Source of the DNA: Lachnospiraceae bacterium
GTDB lineage: Bacteria > Bacillota > Clostridia > Lachnospirales > Lachnospiraceae
DNA: 34,366 nucleotides
Assembly: GCA_017550165.1 (NCBI GenBank)
Contig: JAFZQH010000009.1
Location: 1 to 34,366, forward strand
Reading direction: 5' to 3'
Shown piece by piece: positions 7,710 to 16,154 of the stretch (position 1 is its first letter; each line of letters begins with the position of its first letter). Under the pieces are notes generated by a model, which saw nothing but the letters and a program-made list of their open reading frames with translations, was not told the DNA's origin and made no database searches. The translations under genes were made by a program, and so were the position numbers.

Positions 7710-8798
7710 ATGGAGTACAATAAGAAAATGGTCCTGGAGGACGGGACCGTCTACGAAGGAAGAAGTTTCGGAAGCGAAAAGGAAGTCTTCCTCGAATTGG
7801 TGTTCAACACATCCATGGTGGGTTATCAGGAGATCATATCCGACCCCTCATATACCGACCAGGCGGTAGTTATGACTTATCCCGTGATAGGTAATTACGG
7901 GATAAATGATGATGATTTTGAGACTGAGGCTCCGAGCATCGGTGCACTTATTGTCCGTGAATACTCTGATACCCCCTCCAATTTCAGATGTAATAAGACA
8001 TTGTCAGAGTACATGAAGGAAGCCGGGATAGTTGGCATCCGTGATGTGGATACAAGAGAGATCACGAGAAAGATAAGAGATATAGGAAGCTGCAAGGTGC
8101 TTATAACCGATATTGCAACGCCGGAAGATGAGGCAAAGAAGCGTCTGGCTGACTGGAACTATGCCCACGATCAGGTAAGCCGTGTTACTGTTTCCGGCCG
8201 CCAATCATTAAAGGTTGTCAGGGGAGGATCGGGTCTTCACGTTGTTGCCATTGATTGCGGAATGAAAGGAAGCATCGTTCAATCCCTGGTGGATATGGGA
8301 TGTGACGTTACCGTCGTACCATTTGACACCTCATTTGAAGATATCGTTAAATTAAAACCTGATGGGATTTTTGTGTCAAACGGGCCCGGAGACCCGCAGG
8401 ATGTAAAAGAAACCATAGAGCTTCTTCGCCGGCTTCATGGAAAATATCCCATATTCGGCATATGCCTTGGACATCAAATGCTTTCATTATCATATGGAGC
8501 TAAAACCTATAAACTGAAGTTCGGTCACAGAGGCGGCAATCATCCTGTAAAGAACCTTCTTACGGATAAGATCGAGATAACCTCACAGAATCATTCATAT
8601 GCGGTAGATTCGGACAGTGTTAAGGGAACAGGCTTAGAGATAACCCATTTGAACCTCCTTGATAATACTGTGGAAGGAGTACGGCATGTTAAGGATAGGG
8701 CCTTTTCCGTGCAATACCATCCTGAGAGTGCCCCGGGCCCCCAGGACAGCAAATACCTCTTCGATCATTTTTGCGATCTCATGAAAGGAGGCTGCTGA
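7710..8798 (+). CDS. carA: Carbamoyl-phosphate synthase, small (glutaminase) subunit
   Basis: CarA releases ammonia from glutamine and channels it to CarB to make carbamoyl phosphate for pyrimidines and arginine. I placed the start at the ATG at 7710 (MEYNKKMVLEDG), 8 nt after AGAAGGAG; earlier in-frame starts lie in or just after the terminator hairpin. The protein then has 362 residues, the normal size. The N-terminal domain contains LVFNTSMVGYQEIISDPSYT. The class I glutamine amidotransferase domain has the nucleophile Cys252 in GICLGHQM and the His-Glu pair in QYHPESAPGP. The stop is one base before carB, whose ribosome binding site lies in the carA end, so subunits are coupled. Confidence 0.97.
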   Translation: MEYNKKMVLEDGTVYEGRSFGSEKEVFLELVFNTSMVGYQEIISDPSYTDQAVVMTYPVIGNYGINDDDFETEAPSIGALIVREYSDTPSNFRCNKTLSEYMKEAGIVGIRDVDTREITRKIRDIGSCKVLITDIATPEDEAKKRLADWNYAHDQVSRVTVSGRQSLKVVRGGSGLHVVAIDCGMKGSIVQSLVDMGCDVTVVPFDTSFEDIVKLKPDGIFVSNGPGDPQDVKETIELLRRLHGKYPIFGICLGHQMLSLSYGAKTYKLKFGHRGGNHPVKNLLTDKIEITSQNHSYAVDSDSVKGTGLEITHLNLLDNTVEGVRHVKDRAFSVQYHPESAPGPQDSKYLFDHFCDLMKGGC

Positions 8799-8799
8799 T

Positions 8800-11700
8800 A
8801 TGCCCAAGCGGACTGATCTTAAAAGAATACTTGTCATCGGTTCAGGCCCCATCGTCATCGGACAGGCAGCCGAATTCGATTACGCGGGAACCCAGGCCTG
8901 TCTTGCATTAAAAGAAGAAGGCTACGAGGTTATCCTGTGCAATTCCAATCCCGCCACCATCATGACGGATCCCAGCCTTGCTGATAAGGTATATATGGAG
9001 CCCCTGACTCTTGAATATATTGCCAAGATAGTAAGAAAGGAACGTCCCGACGCCATTCTTCCCGGAATAGGTGGTCAGACCGGTCTTAATCTTGCCATGC
9101 AGCTTTCAAGCAAGGGGGTCTTAAAGGAGTGTCGGGTTGAACTTCTGGGAACAAGCTTTGAAAGCATCAAAAAGGCTGAAGACAGGGAATTATTTAAAGA
9201 ATTATGCCTGGAGCTGGGGGAGCCCATTCTTCCCTCAGAGATAGCCGAGTCTATGGAGCAGGGGATCAAGGCAGCAGAAGATATAGGCTATCCGGTAGTT
9301 GTCCGTCCTGCCTTTACCCTTGGAGGAACAGGGGGAGGCTTTGCTGACAACGAAGAAGAATTAAAAGAAATTCTTAAATCTGCATTAGAATTATCCCCTG
9401 TTGGACAGGCCCTCGTGGAGAAGTCTGTAAAGGGCTACAAGGAGATAGAATATGAGGTAATGAGGGATGCCAATGACACCGCCATTACCATCTGCAACAT
9501 GGAGAACGTTGATCCGGTGGGGATCCATACCGGTGACTCCATAGTGGTATGCCCGTCCCAGACCCTTGCCAACAAAGAATATCAGATGCTCAGAGACAGC
9601 GCGCTGAAGATCATCAGGGCTTTGAAGATAGAAGGCGGCTGTAATGTTCAGTTTGCCCTGGATCCGGTGTCATTTAAGTATTACCTCATTGAGGTTAATC
9701 CCAGGGTTTCAAGGTCCTCTGCCCTTGCATCCAAGGCCAGCGGCTACCCCATTGCCAGAGTATCTGCCAAGATAAGTGTGGGTTATCGTCTCGATGAGAT
9801 TGAACTTGCCAATACACCGGCTTGTTTTGAACCATCCCTGGATTATGTGGTATCCAAGATCCCCAGATTCCCCTTTGACAAATTCACCGATGCCAATAAT
9901 AAGCTGGGAACCCAGATGAAGGCTACAGGTGAAGTAATGAGTGTAGGCCGCACCATTGAGGAGAGCATCCTTAAAGGTATAAGATCTTTAGAGACCGGGG
10001 TGTTCCACCTTCACAGTCCCGGGTTTGATGACCGTAAGACAGACGAGATGATGGATTATATCAGGATCGGCACGGATGATAGGATATTTGCCATTGCCGA
10101 GCTCTTAAGGAAGGGAATATCCATCGATGATATACATGCTGCCACGGGCATTGACAAGTTGTTTATAAATGTGTTTAAAAATATCGTTGAGATGGAAAAA
10201 CGCCTTATCGGTTTGCCTAAGGATAAGGAGGCATTATATGATGCCAAGCGAATGGGCTTTTCCGATAAAGAGATCGGTATCCTGTGGAATATGACTGAGA
10301 AGGAAACTTTCGACTTCAGAAATGGGGCAGGCATCATTCCTTCATATAAGATGATAGATTCCTGCGCTTCAGAGTTTGAAAGCTATATACCCTACTTTTA
10401 CTCGGCTTATGAGGGTGAAAATGAGTCCCATATAGATGATACCGAGAAAATAATCGTTCTGGGTTCAGGTCCCATCAGGATCGGTCAGGGAGTTGAATTC
10501 GACTATTCAACTGTTCACGCTGTAAAGACCATTCACGAGATGGGAGCTCAGGCAATAGTTATCAATAACAACCCTGAGACTGTTTCCACAGATTATACCA
10601 CTTCGGATAAGCTGTATTTTGAACCCCTCACCGTGGAAGATGTAATGAACATTATCAATATGGAAAAGCCCAAGGGAGTTATTGCGACCCTCGGAGGTCA
10701 GACCGCTGTCAATCTGGCAGATCATCTGAAAGAATACGGAGCGACTCTTATAGGAACCGACTGTGACGCCATCGACAGAGCCGAAGATAGGGATGAGTTC
10801 GAAAAAGTCCTTGAGGAGCTGAATATCCCCCAGCCAAAAGGAGTTGCCGTTACCAATATTGAGGATGGAGTAAAGGCCGCCGCAGATATAGGATATCCCG
10901 TTTTGGTACGCCCCAGCTTTGTTCTCGGAGGCAGGGCGATGCAGATCGTATCCAAGGAAAAAGACCTTCGCAACTACCTTAAGACTGCTGTTGAGATAGA
11001 CGTGGATAAGCCTGTGCTTGTTGATAAATACATCCGGGGCAAGGAAGTTGAGGTTGACGCCGTATGTGACGGTAAGGACGTATTCATTCCCGGCATCATG
11101 GAACTCGTAGAGCGCACGGGTGTGCATTCGGGTGACTCTATAAGCGTATTTCCGCCCTACAGTATTTCTGAAAAAGTTAAAGATACAATTAAGGAATATA
11201 CAAAAAAACTTGGCCTTGGAATAGGCATAGTAGGTCTTTATAATATACAGTTTATCGTAGATTCAGAGGATAATGTTTTTATAATAGAGGTCAATCCCAG
11301 ATCATCCCGTACCGTGCCTTTCCTCTCCAAAGCCACCGGTTATCAACTGGCTGATATAGCCACGAGAGTAATGCTGGGAAAGAGCCTGAAAGAACAGGGA
11401 CTTGCTGAGGAGGTAACAGGGAAGGGATCATCGCGATGGTACGTCAAAGTCCCCGCCTTTTCATTCTCCAAGCTTAAGGGCATGGATGCGTATCTTTCCC
11501 CGGAGATGAAGTCCACCGGTGAAGCCATTGGATATGATGAGAAACTGCACCGTGCCATGTACAAAGCCATCATTGCTTCAGGAGTTAAGCTTCATAATTA
11601 CGGAACCGTTATGGTTACTCTGGCGGATGAAGACAAGGAGGAGGCACTGCCTCTTGTTAAGAGATTCTACGAGCTGGGATTCAATATCGAGGCAACCGTG

Positions 11701-11985
11701 GGTTCTGCCGAGTTTCTTAAAGAACACGGCATAAGGACACGTATAAGAAGAAAACTCTCCGAGGGGTCGGATGAGATACTCCAATCAATCCGCGCAGGCT
11801 ATGTAAGCTATGTTATCAATACAAGGGCCATCAAATCCGGAGTTCATTATGAGGACGGAGTGGCCATCCGCCAGTGTGCTACAGAGAACAATATCACCAT
11901 GTTCACATCCCTTGATACAGTGAGAGTCCTGCTTGATGTGCTGGAAGAGTTGACAATATGTGTGTCAACCATTGACAACAAATAA
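8800..11985 (+). CDS. carB: Carbamoyl-phosphate synthase, large (synthetase) subunit
   Basis: CarB uses two ATP, bicarbonate and the ammonia delivered by CarA. The protein has 1061 residues, the full size of a bacterial CarB, with the expected internal duplication. The first half starts KRILVIGSGPIVIGQAAEFDYAGTQ and the second repeats it as KIIVLGSGPIRIGQGVEFDYS near residue 550. Both ATP-grasp domains are present (RPAFTLGGTGGG and RPSFVLGGRAM; EVNPRVSRSSALASKA and EVNPRSSRTVPFLSKA). The MGS-like allosteric domain (TVGSAEFLKEHGIRT onward) ends the chain. AGGAGG sits within the carA tail. No clear U-run terminator follows; a REP-like palindrome lies 18 nt after the stop. Confidence 0.98.
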   Translation: MPKRTDLKRILVIGSGPIVIGQAAEFDYAGTQACLALKEEGYEVILCNSNPATIMTDPSLADKVYMEPLTLEYIAKIVRKERPDAILPGIGGQTGLNLAMQLSSKGVLKECRVELLGTSFESIKKAEDRELFKELCLELGEPILPSEIAESMEQGIKAAEDIGYPVVVRPAFTLGGTGGGFADNEEELKEILKSALELSPVGQALVEKSVKGYKEIEYEVMRDANDTAITICNMENVDPVGIHTGDSIVVCPSQTLANKEYQMLRDSALKIIRALKIEGGCNVQFALDPVSFKYYLIEVNPRVSRSSALASKASGYPIARVSAKISVGYRLDEIELANTPACFEPSLDYVVSKIPRFPFDKFTDANNKLGTQMKATGEVMSVGRTIEESILKGIRSLETGVFHLHSPGFDDRKTDEMMDYIRIGTDDRIFAIAELLRKGISIDDIHAATGIDKLFINVFKNIVEMEKRLIGLPKDKEALYDAKRMGFSDKEIGILWNMTEKETFDFRNGAGIIPSYKMIDSCASEFESYIPYFYSAYEGENESHIDDTEKIIVLGSGPIRIGQGVEFDYSTVHAVKTIHEMGAQAIVINNNPETVSTDYTTSDKLYFEPLTVEDVMNIINMEKPKGVIATLGGQTAVNLADHLKEYGATLIGTDCDAIDRAEDRDEFEKVLEELNIPQPKGVAVTNIEDGVKAAADIGYPVLVRPSFVLGGRAMQIVSKEKDLRNYLKTAVEIDVDKPVLVDKYIRGKEVEVDAVCDGKDVFIPGIMELVERTGVHSGDSISVFPPYSISEKVKDTIKEYTKKLGLGIGIVGLYNIQFIVDSEDNVFIIEVNPRSSRTVPFLSKATGYQLADIATRVMLGKSLKEQGLAEEVTGKGSSRWYVKVPAFSFSKLKGMDAYLSPEMKSTGEAIGYDEKLHRAMYKAIIASGVKLHNYGTVMVTLADEDKEEALPLVKRFYELGFNIEATVGSAEFLKEHGIRTRIRRKLSEGSDEILQSIRAGYVSYVINTRAIKSGVHYEDGVAIRQCATENNITMFTSLDTVRVLLDVLEELTICVSTIDNK

Positions 11986-12003
11986 AGCTTCATTTAGACA
12001 AGT

Positions 12004-12028
12004 TGACAAAAGGACCGTCCCCCTGTCA
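12004..12028 (+). repeat. REP-like GGACCGTCC palindrome after carB
   Basis: The 25-nt sequence is an imperfect palindrome: TGACA, an AAA/CCC mismatch, GGAC, central C, GTCC, CCC, TGTCA. Its core and flanks match the palindrome at 17931-17961 (TGACAGGGGGAC...). It appears to be a degraded member of the same family. Several further TGACA and TGTCA motifs surround it from 11949 to about 12041. Confidence 0.55.
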
Positions 12029-12068
12029 TGCTTATTTGTCAGAAAATAACAAAATTCAAAAAAACGGA

Positions 12069-12098
12069 TTGACAAATTATAAACAAAAGAGTTACAGT
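12069..12098 (+). promoter_or_regulatory. asnB promoter
   Basis: TTGACA (12069-12074) and TACAGT (12093-12098) are separated by 18 bp. Transcription should start near 12105, just before the AAAGGC-loop hairpin. A TTTAAT at 12098-12103 would place the hairpin at the same distance as in carA and purF but lacks a good -35. Confidence 0.65.
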
Positions 12099-12109
12099 TT
12101 AATACATGA

Positions 12110-12149
12110 AAAGCAAAGGCGCTTTGGATAGTATCCAAGGCGCTTTTTT
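12110..12149 (+). promoter_or_regulatory. asnB leader: AAAGGC-loop hairpin overlapping an intrinsic terminator
   Basis: AAAGC (12110-12114) and GCTTT (12121-12125) close the loop AAAGGC. The competing terminator pairs GGCGCTTTGGAT (12118-12129) with ATCCAAGGCGCT (12133-12144), complete with G-U pairs, and ends in a run of six T. This is the cleanest of the four leaders: a 5-bp hairpin against a 12-bp terminator, so a bound factor would be needed for readthrough. Inferred antitermination switch. Confidence 0.68.
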
Positions 12150-12154
12150 GTATG

Positions 12155-12219
12155 CCCCCGATCTTGATCGGGGGAGCCGCGCGGCTTTGAGCGCAAAAAG
12201 AGAATCCGTAAGGATTCTT
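12155..12219 (+). promoter_or_regulatory. Two further hairpins in the asnB leader
   Basis: CCCCCGAT (12155-12162) and ATCGGGGG (12167-12174) form a GC-rich hairpin with loop CTTG and no T run. After it, AGAATCC (12201-12207) and GGATTCT (12212-12218) close a GTAA (GNRA) tetraloop. The 19-nt sequence AGAATCCGTAAGGATTCTT is repeated exactly at 20700-20718 before pyrG. Both copies follow GCAAAA and stand 21-27 nt before a start codon. The role is unknown; protection of the 5' end or a binding site is possible. Confidence 0.55.
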
Positions 12220-12246
12220 ACATTGTAGATGAAGAGGGATAGGGTC

Positions 12247-13821
12247 ATGTGTTCCATAATGGGTTATTTCAGAAAAACAGTGAATAAGGAAGCCTTTATG
12301 GAAGGTTTCAACCGGACCAAATCCAGAGGACCCGATGATACAAGGGTGATAGATGTACCCGGTGGGGTCCTGGGATTTCACAGACTGGCTATCATGGGTA
12401 TCACTCCGAAGGGAATGCAGCCCTTTAAACTGGGTGATAACTATGTGGTGTGTAACGGCGAGCTGTATGGCTACGAGAAGCTTTGGAGTGAATATCCGGA
12501 CCACATTTTCAAGAGCCGTTCCGACTGTGAGCTGATCCTTCCCATGTATGAGAGATACGGGACAGATATGTTTGAGAAGCTGGATGCCGAATTTGCCATG
12601 ATAATATACGATGGAGAGAAGAACGAATTCATCGCAGCAAGAGATCCTATCGGTATCAGGCCTCTGTATTACGGGTATGATAAAGACGGATACATGGTGA
12701 TGGCCAGTGAGGCCAAGAACCTTACAGGCCTCTGCCAGCATATAAAGCCATTTCCTCCCGGACATTACTACAAGGGCGGCAAATTCATTTGTTACCATGA
12801 TATGACCAGGGTAGAGAAGGTCAGATATGATGATCCGGAGACCATTTCGGAGAACATTCGGACCAAGCTTATCGCCGGAGTGGAGAAGAGGCTTGTGGCT
12901 CACGTTAATGTAGGCTTCCTGCTTTCGGGCGGCCTGGATTCTTCTCTGGTATGTGCAATAGCCGCTAAAAAATGGAGTGAACCCTTAAAGACATTCGCCA
13001 TAGGAATGGAAAAGGATGCCATAGATCTGAAATACGCACGGGAAGTTGCCGAATATATCGGCAGCGACCACACAGAGGTCTTTATGACCAGGCAGCAGGT
13101 ACTTGATTCCCTGGAGGACGTTATACACCTTCTTGGAACATACGACATTACTACCATTAGGGCCTCCATGGGAATGTACCTTCTCTGTAAATGGATCCAT
13201 GAGAACACCGATATCAGGGTACTCCTTACCGGAGAGATATCGGATGAGCTCTTCGGATATAAATACACGGACTTTGCTCCCAACGCAGCCGAGTTCCAGA
13301 AGGAATCGGAGAAGAGGATAAGAGAGCTTCACATGTACGATGTGCTAAGAGCAGATCGGTGCATTTCCGTAAATGCCCTGGAGGCAAGGGTTCCCTTTGG
13401 TGATCTGGATTTTGTGGATTATGTGATGTCCATCGATCCGGAGAAGAAGATGAACAAGTATAAAAAGGGGAAATACCTGCTCCGACATGCATTTGAGGGG
13501 GATTATCTTCCACAGGACATCCTGTATCGGGAGAAGGCAGCATTCTCAGACGCCGTGGGGCACTCCATGGTGGATGATCTCAAGGAATATGCCGAGGGCC
13601 TGTACAGTCAGGAAGAATTTGAGGAGAAAATCAAGTTATATGACTATGCAAGGCCCTTTACCAAAGAATCCTTGTTGTATCGGGAGATATTCGAGAAATA
13701 TTATCCCGGGCAGGCAGAGATGGTGGCAGACTTCTGGATGCCCAATAAGTCCTGGGAAGGCTGCAATGTAAACGATCCGTCAGCCAGAGTGCTGTCCAAT
13801 TACGGAGCAAGCGGATGTTAG
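12247..13821 (+). CDS. asnB: Asparagine synthase (glutamine-hydrolysing)
   Basis: AsnB converts aspartate, glutamine and ATP to asparagine and glutamate. I placed the start at the ATG at 12247 because the product begins MCSIMGYF. In this family Cys2 becomes the N-terminal catalytic Cys once Met is removed; the ATG six codons earlier would bury it. AGAGGG lies upstream. The protein has 524 residues. The Ntn glutamine amidotransferase domain (about 1-200) includes the RGPDDTR, NGELYG and RSDCEL motifs. The synthetase domain carries the PP-loop LLSGGLDSSL near residue 227 and LTGEISDELFGY. The glutamine synthetase glnN follows after 79 nt with its own leader. Confidence 0.95.
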   Translation: MCSIMGYFRKTVNKEAFMEGFNRTKSRGPDDTRVIDVPGGVLGFHRLAIMGITPKGMQPFKLGDNYVVCNGELYGYEKLWSEYPDHIFKSRSDCELILPMYERYGTDMFEKLDAEFAMIIYDGEKNEFIAARDPIGIRPLYYGYDKDGYMVMASEAKNLTGLCQHIKPFPPGHYYKGGKFICYHDMTRVEKVRYDDPETISENIRTKLIAGVEKRLVAHVNVGFLLSGGLDSSLVCAIAAKKWSEPLKTFAIGMEKDAIDLKYAREVAEYIGSDHTEVFMTRQQVLDSLEDVIHLLGTYDITTIRASMGMYLLCKWIHENTDIRVLLTGEISDELFGYKYTDFAPNAAEFQKESEKRIRELHMYDVLRADRCISVNALEARVPFGDLDFVDYVMSIDPEKKMNKYKKGKYLLRHAFEGDYLPQDILYREKAAFSDAVGHSMVDDLKEYAEGLYSQEEFEEKIKLYDYARPFTKESLLYREIFEKYYPGQAEMVADFWMPNKSWEGCNVNDPSARVLSNYGASGC

Positions 13822-13829
13822 ATTAATAT
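13800..13829 (+). promoter_or_regulatory. Possible glnN promoter
   Basis: A TAATAT (13824-13829) lies 7 nt before the hairpin, at about the same distance as the -10 boxes of carA and purF. The corresponding -35 (TTACGG at 13800-13805, 18-bp spacing) is weak, so an activator or readthrough from asnB may matter. Confidence 0.4.
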
Positions 13830-13835
13830 GAAATT

Positions 13836-13881
13836 GAGCAAAGGCGCTTCATTCTTTTAAGTAAGGTGAAGCCCCTTTTTT
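13836..13881 (+). promoter_or_regulatory. glnN leader: AAAGGC-loop hairpin overlapping an intrinsic terminator
   Basis: GAGC (13836-13839) and GCTT (13846-13849) close the loop AAAGGC, using one G-U pair. The terminator pairs GGCGCTTCA (13843-13851) with TGAAGCCCC (about 13867-13875) with one C-C mismatch, followed by six T. The stem bases differ from the carA, asnB and purF copies while the loop is identical. This supports selection on the loop. Confidence 0.62.
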
Positions 13882-13900
13882 ATTAAGAAAGGAGATAACT

Positions 13901-15997
13901 ATGGAAACAAAGGTACCGGAACTTTTCGGCTCGTTGGTATTTGACGACAGAGTAATGAGAGCAAGACTCTCAGATAAGGTTTATGAATCACTGAGAAAGA
14001 CCATTGATGAAAATGAGCCTCTTGATCCTTCAGTGGCTGAGGCTGTTGCTGCCGAGATGAGAGACTGGGCAGTGGAAAAGGGAGCGACTCATTTTACACA
14101 TTGGTTCCAGCCCTTAACAGGAGTAACGGCAGAGAAGCATGACAGCTTTATCTCGCCTTCGCCCGACGGCGGAGTGATCATGGAGTTCTCAGGCAAAGAA
14201 CTTATAAAGGGAGAGCCCGATGCATCATCATTTCCGTCAGGCGGCCTTAGAGCTACATTTGAGGCAAGAGGGTATACAGCGTGGGATCCCACTTCATATG
14301 CATTCATAAAGGATCACACCTTATGCATCCCCACGGCATTTTGCTCATATTCGGGAGATGCCCTGGATAAGAAGACACCGCTTCTTCGTTCCATGGAAGC
14401 CCTTAATACCCAGGCAAAGAGGATATTGAAACTCTTCGGAAAAGAAGTTAAATACGTAAGGACAAGTGTAGGCCCTGAGCAGGAGTATTTCCTTGTTGAC
14501 AAGGAATTATTCGAAAAGAGACCGGATCTTGTGTATACCGGAAGGACATTGTTCGGGGCTCTTCCTCCCAAAGGACAGGAACTGGATGACCATTACTTCG
14601 GTGTTATCAAGCCCAGGGTAATAGCCTTTATGGAGGATCTGAATAAGGAACTCTGGAAGCTGGGGATCCTGGCCAAGACAGAGCATAACGAGGTGGCCCC
14701 GGCCCAGCATGAGCTGGCACCTATCTATTCCACCACTAATGTGGCTACGGATAACAACCAGCTGACCATGGAGATAATGCAGAAAGTGGCAAGAAAGCAC
14801 GGCATGGTATGCCTCCTTCATGAGAAGCCCTTTGCAGGGGTCAACGGATCAGGAAAGCACAATAACTGGTCAATGGGAACGGATACAGGAGTAAACCTTT
14901 TATCCCCCGGAGATACACCCTATGAGAACGCACAGTTCCTGCTTTTCCTTTGTGCGGTCATCCAGGCTGTTGATGATTACCAGGATCTCTTACGTCTCTC
15001 GGTTGCTACAGCAGGAAACGACCACAGACTGGGTGCAAATGAGGCGCCTCCGGCCATCATTTCCGTCTTCCTGGGAGATGAGCTGACCCAGATCCTTGAG
15101 GCCATCAAGACTGATAAGCCCTATCAGGGAAAGAGCAAGGTTACCATTAAGCTGGGAGTTAACACCCTTCCCAAATTCTCGAGGGATACAACAGACAGGA
15201 ACAGGACATCGCCTTTCGCTTTTACGGGCAACAAGTTCGAGTTCAGGTCTCTCGGTTCATCTAACAGTATTGCATGTTGCAATATCATGCTGAATGCGGC
15301 CGTTGCGGAAAGCTTAAGGCAGTACGCAGACAAGCTGGAGAAGTCCAAGGACTTCAAGGGGGACCTTCACAAATTAATTAAAGATACAATTAAGAAACAC
15401 GAAAGAATACTCTTTAGCGGCAACGGTTACGGCGATGACTGGGTTAAGGAGGCAACCAAAAAGAGGGGCTTATCCAACCTGAAGACCACCCCGGATGCAA
15501 TGCCACACCTCTTGGATGCCAAGAATGTTAAGATGCTTACCGGTCATAAGGTATTTACCAAGACCGAGCTGGAGTCCAGATGCGAGATCATGCTGGAGAA
15601 CTACTGTAAGACAGTAAATATCGAAGGTCACACTATGGTGGATATGGTAAGGAAGGATTACCTGCCGGCCATAGAAGAGTATCTGTTTAACCTGGCTCAG
15701 ACCACTTCCCTGATGAAGTCGGTAAGCAAAAAGGTTAAATGTAATTACGAAGTATCTACTATGGAGAGGCTTTCAGAGCTTACGGATTATATCCTGGAGA
15801 GAGTAAAGGATCTTGAGAAGTCTCTTGATAAGGTCAAGGGCATGGAAGATGTCCTTAAAACATCAGCTTTCATCAGGGACGACGTGATCCCCAAGATGGA
15901 GCATTTGAGAAAGCACGTAGACGAGGCGGAGATGCTTACGGGTGAGAAATACTGGCCCTTCCCCAGCTACGGAAAACTGCTGTTCAGTGTATATTAA
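13901..15997 (+). CDS. glnN: Glutamine synthetase type III
   Basis: This GlnN-type enzyme makes glutamine from glutamate, ammonia and ATP. The protein has 698 residues, the size of the large GSIII family and far larger than type I (about 440). Family features are the N-terminal segment [15 protein letters not shown], the catalytic [10 protein letters not shown] near residue 194, the ammonia/glutamate-site [15 protein letters not shown] near 266, and [15 protein letters not shown] near 312. The ribosome binding site AAAGGAG precedes the ATG. It is followed by the ammonium channel amtB, a usual partner, and is the second glutamine synthetase in the window (type I at 28481). The repeated leader implies shared control with carA, asnB and purF. 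Confidence 0.95.
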   Translation: METKVPELFGSLVFDDRVMRARLSDKVYESLRKTIDENEPLDPSVAEAVAAEMRDWAVEKGATHFTHWFQPLTGVTAEKHDSFISPSPDGGVIMEFSGKELIKGEPDASSFPSGGLRATFEARGYTAWDPTSYAFIKDHTLCIPTAFCSYSGDALDKKTPLLRSMEALNTQAKRILKLFGKEVKYVRTSVGPEQEYFLVDKELFEKRPDLVYTGRTLFGALPPKGQELDDHYFGVIKPRVIAFMEDLNKELWKLGILAKTEHNEVAPAQHELAPIYSTTNVATDNNQLTMEIMQKVARKHGMVCLLHEKPFAGVNGSGKHNNWSMGTDTGVNLLSPGDTPYENAQFLLFLCAVIQAVDDYQDLLRLSVATAGNDHRLGANEAPPAIISVFLGDELTQILEAIKTDKPYQGKSKVTIKLGVNTLPKFSRDTTDRNRTSPFAFTGNKFEFRSLGSSNSIACCNIMLNAAVAESLRQYADKLEKSKDFKGDLHKLIKDTIKKHERILFSGNGYGDDWVKEATKKRGLSNLKTTPDAMPHLLDAKNVKMLTGHKVFTKTELESRCEIMLENYCKTVNIEGHTMVDMVRKDYLPAIEEYLFNLAQTTSLMKSVSKKVKCNYEVSTMERLSELTDYILERVKDLEKSLDKVKGMEDVLKTSAFIRDDVIPKMEHLRKHVDEAEMLTGEKYWPFPSYGKLLFSVY

Positions 15998-16031
15998 TAA
16001 GGATTCGTCAAAGAAGACAGAAGCCGATCCC

Positions 16032-16104
16032 ATAAGACAGGGGACGGTTCTCTGTCTTCTTCAGTATTATCAAGGATAAGACAGAGAACCGTCCCCTGTC
16101 TTAT
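16032..16104 (+). repeat. REP-like inverted repeat between glnN and amtB
   Basis: Two 27-bp arms, 16032-16058 and 16078-16104, are perfectly complementary and are separated by 19 nt. Each contains the core GGGGACGGTTCTCTGTC, as in REP-like intergenic elements of Clostridia. An extra AAGAAGACAGA (16011-16021) is complementary to TCTGTCTTCTT (16051-16061), so alternative folds exist. There is no T run, so it is not a standard terminator, but the transcript would carry a very strong hairpin 50 nt before amtB. Confidence 0.75.
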
Positions 16105-16154
16105 AAGGAGCAGTCCGTTCTGGATTGCATTACGACATAAGGAGGAAAGAGTAT

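Noticed and set aside
11949-12003. Cluster of TTGACA/TGTCAA motifs in the end of carB as a sign that a repeat replaced the CarB C terminus
   Set aside because: The CarB tail (VLLDVLEELTICVSTIDNK) looks like the normal end of Firmicutes CarB proteins, so I see no proof of replacement.
12107-12229. Leader peptide starting ATG AAA AGC AAA GGC GCT (40 codons) before asnB, with similar in-frame ATGs before glnN and purF
   Set aside because: In carA and purF the ATG lies upstream of the predicted transcription start, in carA it is in another frame, and none has a ribosome binding site. The shared sequence is better explained by the RNA hairpin.
11965-12903. Minus-strand 312-residue ORF opposite asnB
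   Set aside because: It spans the carB-asnB gap and the asnB amidotransferase domain on the opposite strand, has no recognisable domain and no supported start; asnB is clear on the plus strand.
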